The notes under the pieces were generated by a model, which saw only the letters and a program-made list of their open reading frames with translations, was not told where the DNA came from and did no database searches. Below are positions 22,151 through 34,080 of a stretch of DNA of 64,000 bases, piece by piece (within the stretch, counting starts at the first letter, position 1; each line of letters begins with the position of its first letter). A program made the position numbers and the translations under genes. The stretch is from Dipteris shenzhenensis (taxonomy: Eukaryota > Polypodiophyta > Polypodiopsida > Gleicheniales). The stretch lies in assembly GCA_047967505.1 (NCBI GenBank), contig CM106539.1. The stretch is one strand, 5' to 3'.

Positions 22151-23272
22151 AAAATGTGTTCATGAGAAGGTCACTAGGTAGCATTTGCCATAATCTTTAA
22201 TCAAATTCTGCATGCCCAACAAGAAACAGCAGTCCCATGCCCAATCAGCATCAACTGAAGCATGCAACATGAGCTTACGAATAAGAGCCTCAACCATAAC
22301 TTTCAAGGCATGATGCTGCAGGTAGAAATTCTTATCAATAAAAGCCTTTTGGAAAGTGGTTGTACATCATGCAATGGCAGACCAAATGCAAGGTCATATA
22401 GGCTAGAAACTGATCAAATAGGTGCAAAGTATAATCCAAGGCCATCTCACAAGTAAAATCGTCAAATTGTGCAGCATGAAGCACGTACCATCGATCCAAA
22501 GGAGCCCAATACTGAGTGAATGCATTATGATGAAAAGTGAACCCAACAGTAGCAGGCATAAGATGCTACCATAAATCACAAGGATACAAAGTGTCAAACA
22601 TAAATTTCCAGGCATCCCTTTCTCTCTGCATCATATAAGATCAATGGTACTACTATCCTCGGTGTGAGGAGAATTGTCAAAATCTCCACATATGAAAGCA
22701 TTACCCCTCCATGGATATTCTGTCAGACGGTGCCACATTTCAGCCCGAACTACATAAGTAGAAGAAGCATAAATTGAAGCAAATTCGTAGCTGTCCCCAT
22801 TGATGAAGCATCTAACAATTAGATATCGACCGTGCGGGTCATTATACGCTACCTGCGGCTGTAAATCGTGATGAATCAGCATAGCAACCCCAGAAACAAA
22901 AGCCTGACAAGCATAGACGACGTGAAACCCCGCATACAAACCTTCATGGTCCGCAAAGGAGTGTTTATTATGCTCTGAAACAGTATGTAACTTGTGAACA
23001 CTAATGCAATCCCAACGAAGACTCAATTTATTTATATTGCAGATGCCCTGGACATTGTAAGTAAAGCCCTTGATCCGTTGTACATATTTACAACCAGATA
23101 GATATAGCATAGCTTCAATGCTATTCCTTCATGGCTCAGGCCAAACACCAGCCCATTCCTGATAGCCATACCTTGCTCATCACTAGTACCGCCAAGGGAG
23201 GAGATAGGATTATCTAAAGGTATAGCTGCCATAAGTGGTAAGCACAGTGGATCAGTCCAGGCACGCGTACAC
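22151..23272 (-). mobile_element. LINE H (L1-like), endonuclease part
   Basis: The minus-strand reading gives TYNVQGICNINKLSLRWDCI near 23050, then FVSGVAMLIHHDLQPQV and FASIYASS, GNAFICGDFDN near 22690 and FTFHHNAFTQYWAPLDRWYV near 22510. This is the order of an exonuclease-endonuclease-phosphatase domain in L1-type LINEs, with the GDF(N) catalytic block and the final LDR block. A stop follows the GDFDN region and the frame shifts near 22630. LINE E1 cut into its 5' side at about 23273. Confidence 0.75.
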
Positions 23273-23850
23273 TTTCTTTTTTCGTGTGAAATCCAGTTGT
23301 GTTTGCAGTCCCCTAAAGGAAGGGGGAAGCAATTACAAGATAAAAAAAGGTCATTATACAATAGATGTAAATCTGATGAGCTCACAAGCAATCAGAGAAA
23401 GATTTCTTTACGATGCCCTGAAGAAAGAGAAACTATGAAAGAGAGGGTCTCCAAAAACTCTATAGTTGCAGTCCTTCCATATAGTCCAAAGACCCCAATA
23501 GCAAACCCAATACTGAAAGTAGCACCTGGAAAATGGGCCACTAATAGCTGCTGTAAAAAGAACAGGAAATCCCTGGAGTGAGGACAACGCATGAAGATGT
23601 GGTTCACAGATTCCCATGGAGTGAAACATCTGTGACAATGAGAAGGGAAAACATGTCTGCGAGCCGAATGCTATCCAACAGGAAATACTCCTCCAATTAC
23701 TCTCCAAAAGAAAACATGTTTCCGAAGAGGGAGTTTTGAATTCCAAAATGAGTCTCAATCTGTTCCTCCACCACCCAGGAGTGCGATGCAAGGACCAGAT
23801 ATGATTTGCACGAGCTGAAAATGCAGAAGGGGAAAAAAATTGCACGCGCA
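23273..23850 (-). mobile_element. LINE E1 (L1-like), 3' end
   Basis: On the minus strand it reads IWSLHRTPGWWRNRLRLI near 23780 and, after shifts, VNHIFMRCPHSRDFLFFLQQ near 23600, the histidine and cysteine of the zinc-binding domain, then GATFSIGFAIGVFGLYGRTA. The end is AACTGGATTTCAC plus a short A/G run near 23275. The protein matches LINE E5 (30190-30907). The copy is 5' truncated. Confidence 0.75.
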
Positions 23851-24001
23851 CCCACATATGTATACATGTATATACCTATGCATACATACACACTTTTTTT
23901 TGGGGGTGAAATCCAACTGTCATCATATTACAAGAAACGGTCCCAAAGAAAGGGACAATCAGCTACACACACACTCACATGTATAAATGTGTATGCATGT
24001 G

Positions 24002-24036
<35 letters not shown>

Positions 24037-24570
24037 CCAATTTCACCCCAATGGAAAAGGCTCCCACTATACATCTCCAAAAGAAAAGCCTCTGTTTCAA
24101 TGGCAATTTGGCTTTCCAGATTTTCATGAGTCGTGATTGCCACCAAGATAAAGGCCTATCCAAATTCCAAAGAGTGTTGGCATGCTTGTCAATCCATGGC
24201 TGTGGAAGAAGAAATCTGTAAACCTTCGAGGAGGTCAGATTGTGTATTGAGAGCGTATGGGTAGCAGGAGGTAAGGAAGTCAAATTCCAGTCCATTAATC
24301 TGTCCTGTGCTAACAGTGGAGGAACCGGAACAAATGGCTGCAACATAGTTGAAAGTGTTCTCCAAATGGATCTATGATGCAGACCCAAGGAGAATGTCCT
24401 GCAAGCTTGTGGAACTGAAAGCATATAACCTTGTTGATCCACAACATCACCAACAAATCTTATGCCCAATTTCATGAGATTGCATTGCTTCCCCTTTCTG
24501 CCCCCGTTGCTTTCATCCCTGCGAGACAGTTCCTCACCTATTATGGTCTTGCCCACACTCTCGCACATTG
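23851..24570 (-). mobile_element. LINE E2 plus a tail-only LINE E copy at TG/CA repeats
   Basis: The minus-strand ORF down from 24568 reads LSVPQACRTFSLGLHHRSIW, then LWNLDRPLSWWQSRLMKIW and KLPLKQRLFFWRCIVGAFSI, matching LINE E5. The frame then runs into a (CA)n tract on that strand (24001-24033), and the domain is cut there. Beyond it, at 23890-23985, lies a short piece with TTGGATTTCACCCCC, an A-run and GTGTGTATG, which is the E-family 3' end alone. Confidence 0.75.
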
Positions 24571-24968
24571 ATCACTCATGTCTCTCATTTACTGCGGCTT
24601 CGGTTCCCTTCTATCAGATTTGGGAAACTTTTCTGGATGTTTGGATGCCTCTCATCTCAGATGTCTCCATTACTCCTTTTCTTTCACTGGACTCGCTTTT
24701 GGGTATTATGGACCATTTGGACACAGAGACTGCATTCTAGGATGGGTCAACAGTTTCCTCAGGCATATATTTTCTTCAGAATGTCCCTCAGCAATCCTTA
24801 CATGACAGTCTTGCTGCAAGGGACTTGGATGCTACTAGCCTTGAAGTGTTCTCTACTTGTTTTTGAGTTTTTCCATTGGGCTCTCTTTTGGAGTCCATTG
24901 CTAGTGTGTGGGAGACTTCCCATATTGTAAATTTATGAGGATATAAATACACTGGATTTTACCAAAAA

Positions 24969-24999
<31 letters not shown>
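24571..24999 (+). mobile_element. LINE E3, short 3' copy ending in (GT)n
   Basis: One frame gives FGKLFWMFGCLSSQM and FWVLWTIWTQRLHS, matching FGRLFWLFGFHPA and YWALWTLWMDKNH of LINE E5. The end is TTTTACCAAAAAAA followed by (GT)n at 24971-24999. It faces LINE E2. The region 24475-24570 between them is pyrimidine-rich and probably belongs to one of the two. Confidence 0.7.
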
Positions 25000-25001
<2 letters not shown>

Positions 25002-25330
25002 GTTCTTCCGGCTATTTGAGTTTCATCCATCCAGATCGGAGTTTCATCTGTACTTCATTTGGGTTCGCTACTGGGCACTATGGACTTTATGGACATATAG
25101 GAATTGTAAAGTTTTTGGTGATCCTACTTTCTCTCTGTTTGGCTTTTTCAGGCATTCTCTACAGCAATCTTTCTTTGATTGCTTGCAGACCCGCTGCATA
25201 GATCATGAGGTCTTTTTGGCATATACTGAAATTTTCAGTTGATGTAATTGTAGCACCTTGTTTTGAGGTTGCTACTCATGTAATATAATCAATCAAAGAT
25301 TTCACCCAAAAAAAAAGGTGTGTGTGATTC
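25000..25330 (+). mobile_element. LINE E4, starting in the (GT)n tail of E3
   Basis: Directly after the (GT)n run the frame reads FFRLFEFHPSRSEFHLYFIW and VRYWALWTLWTYRNCKVFGD, then SLQQSFFDCLQTRCIDHE and YTEIFS with a stop at 25240. The 3' end is AAGATTTCACCC, nine or so A and GGTGTGTGTG. Coding sequence is uninterrupted over about 75 codons, so this is a relatively young, very short copy. Confidence 0.8.
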
Positions 25331-25559
25331 AAAAATTCAGGCTCCCCGCTTATATTAAGAAGAATCACAAGGGCAAAAAACAGGTGGTTTTTATTGACGG
25401 TGCAGTTTCTTCACTGCATCAATTTTTACAAAGCAACAATCTGAAACTGGAGGATGTTGTGTTTGATCCTCCTCCCTCCTAGTTCTAGCCTCTCTTTCTT
25501 TACTTTCAACTATGCAAATTACATTTCCTTCAGGGCTTTTTCCTCTGCTGTGTATGTTT
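25331..25559. other. Unassigned spacer
   Basis: Between the LINE E4 tail and the LINE G1 tail I see no coding block or repeat that I recognise. Confidence 0.3.
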
Positions 25560-28215
25560 TTTTGCTGTTTGTAGCTGTGTTTTTTTTTTCCCCCAGAAAA
25601 AGGCACTTCTATTAATGCTTGAAAAACAAAGGCACCCTGTAGGTCAACTTCCAATGGAGCTGCTGAAGGTGAATACAAGAGAGAAAAACCAGCTATTAAC
25701 CAAGCCGGGTTCCATAGGGCCTAGCACATTGAGAGTCCCTCCAAAACCAGGGCTACAAGCCAGGGTGGTGGTCTATACATCCAGCGAATACCTCTCGCGG
25801 AAAGAGTGTAGAAAATGCTTGCAGCCCAAGCCTTGCAGAAACGCTCACGCCTCTCAACGGTCGTGCGTGAGCCTGGGGTGTCGCGCTCCTAGATAGCTCG
25901 CAAGGGAAAGATAATATCCTACCAAATGGCAACAAGTGTAGCCGTTGGAGGGACCTACTAGCCTCCCAACACCTAACTACATCTAGCGACCCAAATGTGC
26001 CATGCAGTAATGCTAGCCACAATCTCCCAAACACTGTCCTCCGCAGAAACAATCGGGCAAGGGAGGAACTGCGTCCTCAATCTCAATCCGATAAACCTTG
26101 CAGAACCAAGAGAAACTCGGTCAATGGAGAAAGCACGATCCCCCTCTGTGAGCCAGGTCACCATCACCCATGTGAAGTTCCTTTGCCTCCTCTGTGTACT
26201 GGCTACGATCCTGCCAATTGCAGCCCAAATCCTCTACGCCGCTATACAACCCTAGAGACAATGTGGGATTGTCTCAAGCACTCCCTCTATTCAAAAATGA
26301 CAATGGCCATCCACTCACATTTGCTCCAACCAAGAGCCAATGAGCAGGCCCCGGTGTGCCACCCTCCAAAAGAAATAGGAGATCTTCCGTGGTCTAAGGC
26401 TAGCCCACCGACGTGGCCAAAAGCAGGAGATGACCTCCAACAAATATTGCGTCCTATACGTGTCATGTAGGAGAAGAAGGGTACCTCCTCCGCCCTATCT
26501 AAGATCCCTACATGCGTCGGACAAAATCGCTCTCTTGGTCCCACTGAAGATCGCGAAGGGGCCGCCCCTCCCAGAGCCAAAGTCGGCCAGCCCTGATAGA
26601 ACAGAAACTGGATCGATGTGCCACTCCCTACCTAGACAGCCCACTACCCTGATCCTCTGCCACTCCAAACCACCATCCAGGAGCTCCTCCTCCTCCAGGT
26701 CTCTATATCTCGGTCTGTAGGCGGCCTCCCGGCCCTACTCTGTAGAACCTATGACGGTGGGACCCAAGAGACTCTCGAAAGAAATGCACTCTAAGGGGAA
26801 CGCCTGTCCGTGAGAACTTACCAGACCAACAGTAGAGGGTCCAAGGACTATGTAGCCCCTCCCACCATCAGTCCAGGATTGCTGCATCAATCTCTCTCAT
26901 CCTGGTGGCTGCCCCTCTCAGGTGAGCCAATGCATGCATCATGTCCTCTACTACTCGCGGGAAGTGTCCCCAGGCTCTGAAGGACCTCGCAGGGCCACTA
27001 TCCTACTATGCCCACCCAAAGTATGTGTGCTGCCCCACCGTGTGACCCTCTGCATCTCTTATCGCGGGGTGCCAGATGAGCGACTCTCTCAAACTCTTCA
27101 GGAGCTAGCACAAATAAGTCCCTCAAGCAGACCCTATGAAGACTTTGCATCAACAGGGAGCCTTTCCCAATGAGAGGGGGCCTCCGAGAAGATCCATCTA
27201 TGGGACTGCTGCCACTGTTCGTGTGCGCAGCAAGCGTTCCTGAGGATACCTCTTTGTAGAAGCACTTTCTAGGACTTTGTGCCTGGGGTGAGACCACGGA
27301 GCACTAGCTTGCCCGAAAAAGACCCTGCTTTGCATCTCTGGATCAATGATACCCATCCCTCCTCATGCCTACACTAGAATCATTGTCTGCCACGCAACTC
27401 GGGCTCTAGTATTCTGCGTGCCATCCGATCATGCCCAAAGGAAGTTACGAACCAAGTGTCTGAGCTACCCCATGCATCCCTTGTGAAAACACCAACAGGA
27501 GGCTATATACCAGGCCGTGGCAAGGACCTGATTGACGATCAACGCTCTACTTGCTAGGGAAAGTTTGGCGAAGCTCCAATACTAAAGCTTACGTCAGACA
27601 CTCTCTAGCATTGGGGCTGCCTGCTACTCTGCGAAGATGTCGAATCCCCACCTGATATCCTAGGTATCTTGTTGTTTACCCACGCAGAATCCACCGGAAG
27701 CCAAAGGCTTCCCCCCAATCTCACACCTCTTGAACCTCCTCTGTGCCTGTGAAAAAGCCAACAGATTTGGTCTAGCTGATCCTCGCCGCAAAGGCCTAAC
27801 AATAGATGGCAAAGGCACCCCTCACTGCCTCAAGGCTTGCCGCAAAACTCTCCACATACAAAGCTCTGAGCCCAGTAGCTCCTCCTCCTTGCGAAGCGGA
27901 AGTCGCATCCTTGTAAGGCCAGTGGCCGGGGAACGGAGAAAGTAGCCCAGCGCCTCAGCGACGAAGAGAGAGAAAAAGAGGGCAAGGGGGCAACCTTGTG
28001 GAACCCGAGCGCAAAAAAAAGAAAGCCTTTCCCGTTTGTCCTCCAATGATCACCTGGCTAGAGCTCCCTGCATATAAAGCTAAGACCCTCGAATCCATCT
28101 CTTTGAAAAGCCCATCAACTGCAAAGTGCCCTCAAGGAAACACCACTCCACCTTGTCATAAGCCTTCTCGAAGTCCAGGAGAAGGACCCATCCACAAACG
28201 TACATCACCATGACT
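25560..28215 (-). mobile_element. LINE G1 (L1-like), reverse transcriptase to 3' end
   Basis: Read on the minus strand the frame-shifted coding region has VEWCFLEGTLQLMGFSK-like sequence near 28130, ALYAGSSSQVIIGGQTGKAF near 28050 and QGCPLALFFSLFVAEALGY near 27960, all reverse transcriptase blocks. Far downstream it reads SAEDSVWEIVASITAWHIWV near 26020, which matches DSVWEVVASI in LINE G2 at 47815. The 3' end is CAAGCATTAATAGAAGTGCC and a purine/A run near 25575. Many stops and shifts are present. Confidence 0.75.
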
Positions 28216-29190
28216 TCTAAAACCAGCTCTTGTCTTGCTAGTGAGAGGAGCTGTAAGCTTACTCTCTTGAAGAGTTTGAATCAGCCACCTAGGAACTGAT
28301 CTAGCATCCTGAGTTGCTGTCCTCTCTTCCCTGATGCTGCATTGCTGATTTTCCACTGGCTGTTCTGAACTGCTATCCACTGTCAATGGAAGCAACCCAT
28401 CAAGCACATCATGTGAGCCTATCTACAGTGTTGTTCAAGTTCAATCATGAACTGATCTAAGTTTTCAGAAAACAACACATCCTTGCGGACAAAATCCCTT
28501 GTATCAAAGGATTGTACAGGCAGTAATCCACATCTCATCTAGTAGCACACGTGCATAAGCTAAGCTTTCCAACACCTTAAAATAGTCCACTTTGGGCTTC
28601 GTTACATACCATGTCTCAAAAGGTGTGATGGTCTTTAAAACTTTAATCATGCCTGCTCTCAGTAACACCATTTTGCTTAGGTGTGTATGGCATTTGTACA
28701 CTGATGCTTAATGCATTTCTCATCCAAGTATGCCTTAAAAGCATCAGACATGTATTCCCCCCCTCGATTTGTATGGAGGGTTTGCACTCTGTTTCATTTC
28801 AACACCCTGAAGAAAATGCTGAAAAGATAATTTGCTTTTAAATGATACACCCGAGCAAAACTGGAGTAATCATCAATGGTAACAAACTAAAGATGCTTCC
28901 TAATGGGACCACACAGATTGTTGTGAATAAGCTGCAATTTCTTGTCAACTCTCACTGATCCATCCTTAGGGAAAGCATCCTGATGCATTTTGCCATCCAT
29001 GACATACATGTCTAGGAGGCGATTCTAGCAAAGGCATATGCAGTACCATTTTTTGTCTCTTCCATAGCTGTATACTTGCATAGCTTACATGCCCAAATTT
29101 GGCATGCCATAACTCTGCCTCTTTCATTCCAAACCTTCTCATAAAGGCAAGCTAATGCTGCTTTACAGCTTTTGGTCACCCTTATGTCTC
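28216..29190 (-). pseudogene. Copia integrase and linker remnant
   Basis: On the minus strand, ELWHAKFGHVSYASIQLW near 29110 is the GAG-pre-integrase block. TIDDYSSFARVYHLK-like sequence near 28870 is the integrase core. TPFETWYVTKPKVDYFKVLE near 28600 is the integrase C-part, and SVPRWLIQTLQESKL near 28290 is the linker before the reverse transcriptase. LINE G1 cuts it at about 28215. There are several frameshifts. It resembles the 1693-3600 remnant at the DNA level near its pre-integrase block. Confidence 0.8.
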
Positions 29191-29290
29191 CATTCGTGCC
29201 AACTAGCTTTTGCGTGAGACGGTATCAAAAGCCTTTTTAGAATCAATAAAACTCAACACTGAGAAGACAGCTTCGTGGAATGCACACCCT
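29191..29290 (-). mobile_element. LINE reverse transcriptase scrap
   Basis: A minus-strand reading gives FSVLSFIDSKKAFDTVSRK, the A motif of a LINE reverse transcriptase. Nothing else of the element is adjacent. Confidence 0.55.
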
Positions 29291-29629
29291 ATAGCTCCCT
29301 CTTGAGAAACTCAACAATTAATCATGATAACTCAATGAAATAAATTAGTAATACGCCATATGTACACACCATGTATACGGGCAAGTGCCAAATAACTGCC
29401 TAAAATTGGAAAACAAGCGAAAGCAAGACTTCTATATCCTGAATCAAATACTAAATTTAGCCTGTTTTGATATTCTTAATAATCGCTAAAGAAGTAAGCC
29501 CACCAAATACATAGGCAGAGGCTTGATTCTCGGATGCCACAATTTCTTCTGCTCCAACACTTATTCCCTAAATAGAATCTATGCCCATTCATGAATCAAA
29601 AGGCACCCCAAAAGTTTAGAGTTTCTAAC
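29291..29629 (-). other. Host intron downstream of the 44-nt exon
   Basis: AT-rich sequence with no mobile element signature, starting at the GTTAGAAAC donor. It is part of the 17.7-kb intron. Confidence 0.5.
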
Positions 29630-29673
29630 CTCAAATGGAATTGCAAGTCAAGATTATGCAAGTGAAAGAAAAC
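29630..29673 (-). CDS. ATM3: Mitochondrial ABC transporter (ATM/ABCB25 type), 44-nt exon c
   Basis: The exon sits between an ATTTCAG acceptor and a GTTAGA donor. It encodes VFFHLHNLDLQFHL and the first two bases of a serine codon. The family carries a V(F/L)xHLHDLDLRxHLSRQTG block at exactly this place, between the RTIRxVxRKV helix and the LNRIIDRG block. Phase 0 at entry and 2 at exit fit the exons at 52269-52330 and 11810-11912. The flanking introns are 22,595 and 17,717 bp. A 44-nt exon this isolated is easily missed by gene finders. Confidence 0.92.
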
Positions 29674-30138
29674 CTGAAATACATGTCATGTCAAAAAATT
29701 AGGATCAATGTGGCAGCATTTGTTATAGCGTCCAGCTTTGAAGAAAACAACAAGTCCAACAAAAAAGAAAGCAACATATTTCACACTGATGGTCTGCCAT
29801 TCCATAGTCATACATTAAATGATAACTTTTGAGATGCTTTAATCATATTACCCACCAATGAACAATAGAAATCAAGAGTAAGTGAAAGAAAATACATATC
29901 ACAACATTGAGAATGATGTCACGGCATTTGATAAGCCCTTGCACTAAGTAACTTTGGAGAAATGTTCAAAGAACCAAGCAAGAACTGAAATGCCTATTCA
30001 AGAAGTCAAAAAAAAATGAAAGCAGGATTCTTTGCATATGTCACACTGTCTATCTACCATCCATATTCATACATTAAATGGAAACTTCAAGGTATTGACA
30101 CAACACATCTTTCCGAAAAGCACCCATTGCAGCAATTC

Positions 30139-30139
<1 letters not shown>
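29674..30139 (-). other. Host intron upstream of the 44-nt exon
   Basis: AT-rich sequence with no recognised element. AACATATTTCACACTGATGG near 29777 partly recurs as GCATATGTCACACTGTCTA near 30034, together with CCAT(A/T)xTCATACATTAAATG, so about 60-80 bp is repeated roughly 255 bp apart. Confidence 0.5.
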
Positions 30140-30172
<33 letters not shown>

Positions 30173-30985
30173 TGTGTGTGTGTACATCTATTGATTTCAG
30201 CAATGCTTCAACTCTTTTTGCCGGTACCTCGCTTGGAACTTCAGAATAGGCTTGAGGATTGGATTTTACGCTCTTCCTCCTCTTCAGCCCATCCCTTGAA
30301 GCTCTCACATATCACAGTGCCATCACTGTATAAAGTGCTATTATTTCCGCCTTGGATTTCTGAAAGAGCAAATACTGTTTGGCATATGGATCGCCCACTA
30401 AAGTGGTGGAGAAAAAGGCTGCATCTCCTTTGGCATTACAAAGTCCCTCTTCGACAACAGCTTTTCCTTTGGCGAATCCTGCTTGGCATTTTTCCATCTG
30501 GTCAGCTACTTGCACACAGACATATTGCTCCGGCTGTTTGTCACAGATGCTTACACCCTACTGAATCTGTGCTGCACATCTTTTGGTTATGTCCACATAC
30601 TTGTGACTTCATCGCTCTCATCCGACAGAGGCTTCGAGCGAGATTTCCTACTGTTACATTTGGCAGGCTTTTCTGGTTGTTTGGTTTTCATCCAGCGAGA
30701 CAGGGTTTTGACTTATTTTTTGTATGGGTACGCTACTGGGCACTATGGACTTTATGGATGGACAAAAATCATAGAGTCTTTGGTGATCCACTTTTTTCAT
30801 CCTTTATTTTTTTCAAACGATCTCTGCAGCAATCATTCTATGATTGTGTTCAGACTTGTTTGATTGATCAGGATGTGTATACAGCTTATACTGAGATCTT
30901 TAGTTGAGTAATAGTTACTCCATTTTCGAAGTAACTATGAATGTAATTATTTTACAGTAATAAAAGATTTCTTCTCACAAAAGTG
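30140..30985 (+). mobile_element. LINE E5 (L1-like), 3' part bordered by GT repeats
   Basis: After a (GT)n run (30140-30183), an ORF of about 240 codons reads FLPVPRLELQNRLEDWIL, NTVWHMDRPLKWWRKRLHL, RQQLFLWRILLGIFPSGQ and, in the zinc-binding domain, VCHRCLHPTESVLHIFWLCP. It then gives FGRLFWLFGFHPARQGFD and YTEIFS with a stop at about 30905. The end is AATAAAAGATTTCTTCTCAC, four A and GTGTGTATACATC. Both flanks carry a GTGT(AT)ACATCTAT phrase, a possible target duplication. The ORF is unbroken over this length, which is rare in the window. Confidence 0.85.
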
Positions 30986-31840
30986 TGTATACATCTATCC
31001 TACCTGTGTGTATTTGGAGGGCCCTTCAGTCGAGAAGTGCCTCCACCATCAGTTTTCTTTCAATGACATCCCCTTCTGCCGAAGCTAAAACCAGCAAAGA
31101 TGGGAGGCCTCCTTGTATAATGTCAGAAGGCGAGAAACAATCAATGTCTACCCGCTTCATGGGAGCCCCGATGCTTGAACTTGACTGCATATAAGCATTG
31201 GTGATTGCATATATCCTTTCTTGAATAGATGAAGCAAAATCTGGTCAAGCTCAACCATCTATGTCTCCTTGATGATCTCGAGGCTGCTCCACATTTCGTA
31301 CCACTGTGGACGCCGGGCCCACAAAAGGCTTGATCCAAGACACATGGAAAAGTAGATGCATGGTGCAACTGCAACTCAGGGACGCATCATTAATAACTTG
31401 TATTATTGAAAGGCTCAAAAGCAGCAATGCAAAAGCTTCGAACACTTCTTTCCAATCTATTTGAGCCTTTTCTTCATGGATCGAAGATAGAGGCCCATTG
31501 CCCTTCCTTGTACTCAACGTCTCATCAATGCTTGTTGGAATGGTTCTGGCAAGATTCTTGGGCTTTGGCAACGTGCCTTTGACTAGCTCCATAATCTGCT
31601 TATAGGACTGCGTGATGCAATCTTCTTCATTACACCTTCTCTAAGGTCTTGGTGAGAAGGGCCTTGAACTTCTTCCCAAAGGCGGCTTCGTAGGTAATGG
31701 ATGTCGTTGAGGATCCAAGGCACAATTGGAAGGTCCTGCTCCAAATCTTGACTGTGTATCTGCAACATAACACCTCAATACATCAAAGGCCAACTCATGC
31801 AAGGAGCATATGCAGATTAAGGACATGCTTGACAAGTATT
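30986..31840 (-). pseudogene. Probable Gypsy-type polyprotein remnant
   Basis: On the minus strand, near 31350, LLFHVSWIKPFVGPAS recalls the HPVFHVSxLKP block at the end of Gypsy integrases. Near 31540, LARTIPTSIDETLSTRKG and WKEVFEAF follow. No catalytic domain is visible. The assignment rests on one motif. Confidence 0.35.
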
Positions 31841-32010
31841 AGGCAGAAGCACTTTGCACAATTGTTTATTTGTTGAACCAGCCCCCTACTATTGCTTTAC
31901 ATGACATGACACCACAAAAAGCATGGAGTGACATAAGCCAAACGTCCAGCATCACAAGATCTTTTGATCAACTACCTATGCTCATTGTCAAGGGAAAAGA
32001 GAAGAAAGTT
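31800..32010 (+). pseudogene. Copia integrase scrap
   Basis: The plus strand gives YWAEALCTIVYLLNQPPTIA after a stop, then LHDMTPQKAWSD, the integrase C-terminal core of Copia elements (FWAEAVxTAVYLLNRxPT type). No flanking pol regions are attached. Confidence 0.7.
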
Positions 32011-32029
32011 TGATTCCAAGAGTAAGAAT

Positions 32030-32959
32030 GTTGGAATATTAGGGTCACCTTCCCAGTTGTGAGTGCCCATATGAGGAGGACATGGCGGGGATGACATACA
32101 CTATGAGCTGGGACAGAGAAGTGTTTGTTTGGGGCCGACATGTGGGCAGCAAATTGGTGTTACATAGACGTCCCTCTTGAATTAGTTTTAGGGCGGCCTC
32201 AAGGACCACCATGGCTAGCATAAAAGGCTCGCAGAGACCCTAGAGAAAGGGATGTATAGAGGCTGGTGCAGGCCCTGGTGGTACGGACACAAACTACATC
32301 AGCAAGAGAACATTGTGCAAACAGTCTGATGGGCTAGGTTAGCCGCTTGAAGGCTGCACATGCACGTCAGGAGCAGGTGAAAGAAAGTAGGTGGAGGCCT
32401 TCTCTACTGAAGTGCCCTCCACACGCAAATACAAGTAGGATATATGTATACACACACACAGGTTATTGGCTGCAATGGAAATGCCAACACTTGCTAAAAT
32501 GGAAGCATACAAATGAATGAGCAGCAACTAATTGTAAACACACAATGACCCTCACATATAGCAAACCCTAGCTAAGGAGGTGAGGAGGTGAGAGGGAGAA
32601 GTGAGAGGGAGAAGCTTCTTGGTGGCTTCTCAAAAAATCCATGGCTTCTAGACCATTGTATGTGGCACACTGACACGGTGTACCCAATTAGAATGCATCA
32701 AACACATGCACTAGATGCAATACTTGCATCTAATTGGCTGCCCTAGAGTGAGTGAGATGGTTAGTGCATGCATGCCTATGTGACACATGATAAGGCCACA
32801 TATGAGGCAACCATCCCCTTCATCCATGATGGATGTATGAAGGGGCATTCCACATTATGTGTCCCCTTAAAAGTCTCTAACCCCTGCCCATGACACAACA
32901 TCATGGATATCCTAACCTAAAAACCTAAGGTCTACCTACCACTCTTTTTTACCGTTAAT
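32030..32959. other. Unassigned, possible LTR
   Basis: A TGTTGGAATATTAGGG start near 32030 is typical of Copia LTRs and follows a Copia integrase piece, but I could not define the far end or a primer site. ATAAAAGGCTCGC near 32219 could be its TATA region. No coding sequence is supported. Confidence 0.3.
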
Positions 32960-34080
32960 TAGTTCTATCTCAAAATGACCCTTAAGGGTAATCTAGTGAA
33001 CTAATTCCATTCTTCATCATTTTTTCCAACTCTGCCTATTGATGAAAAATAGATTAGGCTTCACACCCATCAGGATGAAACTTCTCTTGCTTTGGTTGGG
33101 ATATCAGCCACCTAATCTGTTGTCGGACAGTAGACAAACTCGATTCATCGCTGAACACCCTTTTGAGTAAAAAGTGATGTTGCACCTCAATGTCTGTTGT
33201 TCTAGCATGAAATACACAATCCTTGACCATTAATAGAGCTCTGATTATCGGTCAATAATGGAGTTTGATCTTTTCAAATAAATCTAATATCATTTAAGGT
33301 CCTCCTCAATCAAATAGCCTCACAAGCTATGTTAGCGGATGCTCTATATTTGGCTTCCATGGAGGATAAAGCAATAGTACTCCGCTCTTACAGCTCCATC
33401 ATGTCGGGCCAAAGACTTTCTGTCCTGCCCAATCACTATCAGTAAAAGTAATACGATAGAATGATGTATCTTGTTGTGAAGTATAGTATGTCCTTTTTTG
33501 TCAAAGATTACATTTTTGCTAGTAATGATATTGCATGGTTTAGGATTCCAAATCCTCTAGGCCTTGTGATCATCCTTATAGCCAACTAATATACCTTTTA
33601 CTATCCAGTTTCCTTATGTTGGCATCAAGGATACGAGCATAAGCCATACAGCCAAATATTCTTAGGTCGTCTATTTTAGAATTTACACTTGTAAAGGCCC
33701 CTTCAGGATTTTTGTTCAATATGGCTTTCGTAGCACTCCGGATATGAAGATATGTAGATGTATTTGTTGCTTCAGCCCACAATAGTTTGGTACATTAAGG
33801 TCTTTCAACATACTCTATTTTTCTCACCTAGAGCACAGTTCATGTGCTCAACAACACTGTTTTGTTGGAGAGTATGAGAATTAGAGTGTTGAATTTCAAT
33901 GTCCTTCTCTTTACAGAATCCAATAAATTCAACAAACTTATATTCTCTTAAATTTCTCACCTAGAGTAAGGTTCATGTGCTCAGCAACGCTGTTTTGTTG
34001 GAGAGTAAAGGAATTAGAGTGTTGAACTTCAATGCCCTTCTCTTTACAAAATTCAATAATTCTACGGACTTAATTCTTTC
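32960..34080 (-). pseudogene. Copia RNase H and integrase remnant
   Basis: On the minus strand, 33063-33260 reads as the RNase H end with a damaged HARTTDIEVQHHF motif. The part at 33560-33782 reads EATNTSTYLHIRSATKAILN and IFGCMAYARILDANIRKLDS, then GYKDDHKA, the integrase to reverse transcriptase linker. Reverse transcriptase is missing between the two, as in the 1693-3600 remnant. A block near 33800-33930 recurs at about 33940-34060 (AGAGTGTTGAATTTCAATG and ACTGTTTTGTTGGAGAGTA), so there is a direct duplication. Confidence 0.7.

Noticed and set aside
23928-24033. Open frames with long His-Thr or Val-Cys runs
   Set aside because: They are translations of the (TG/CA)n microsatellite and not a protein.
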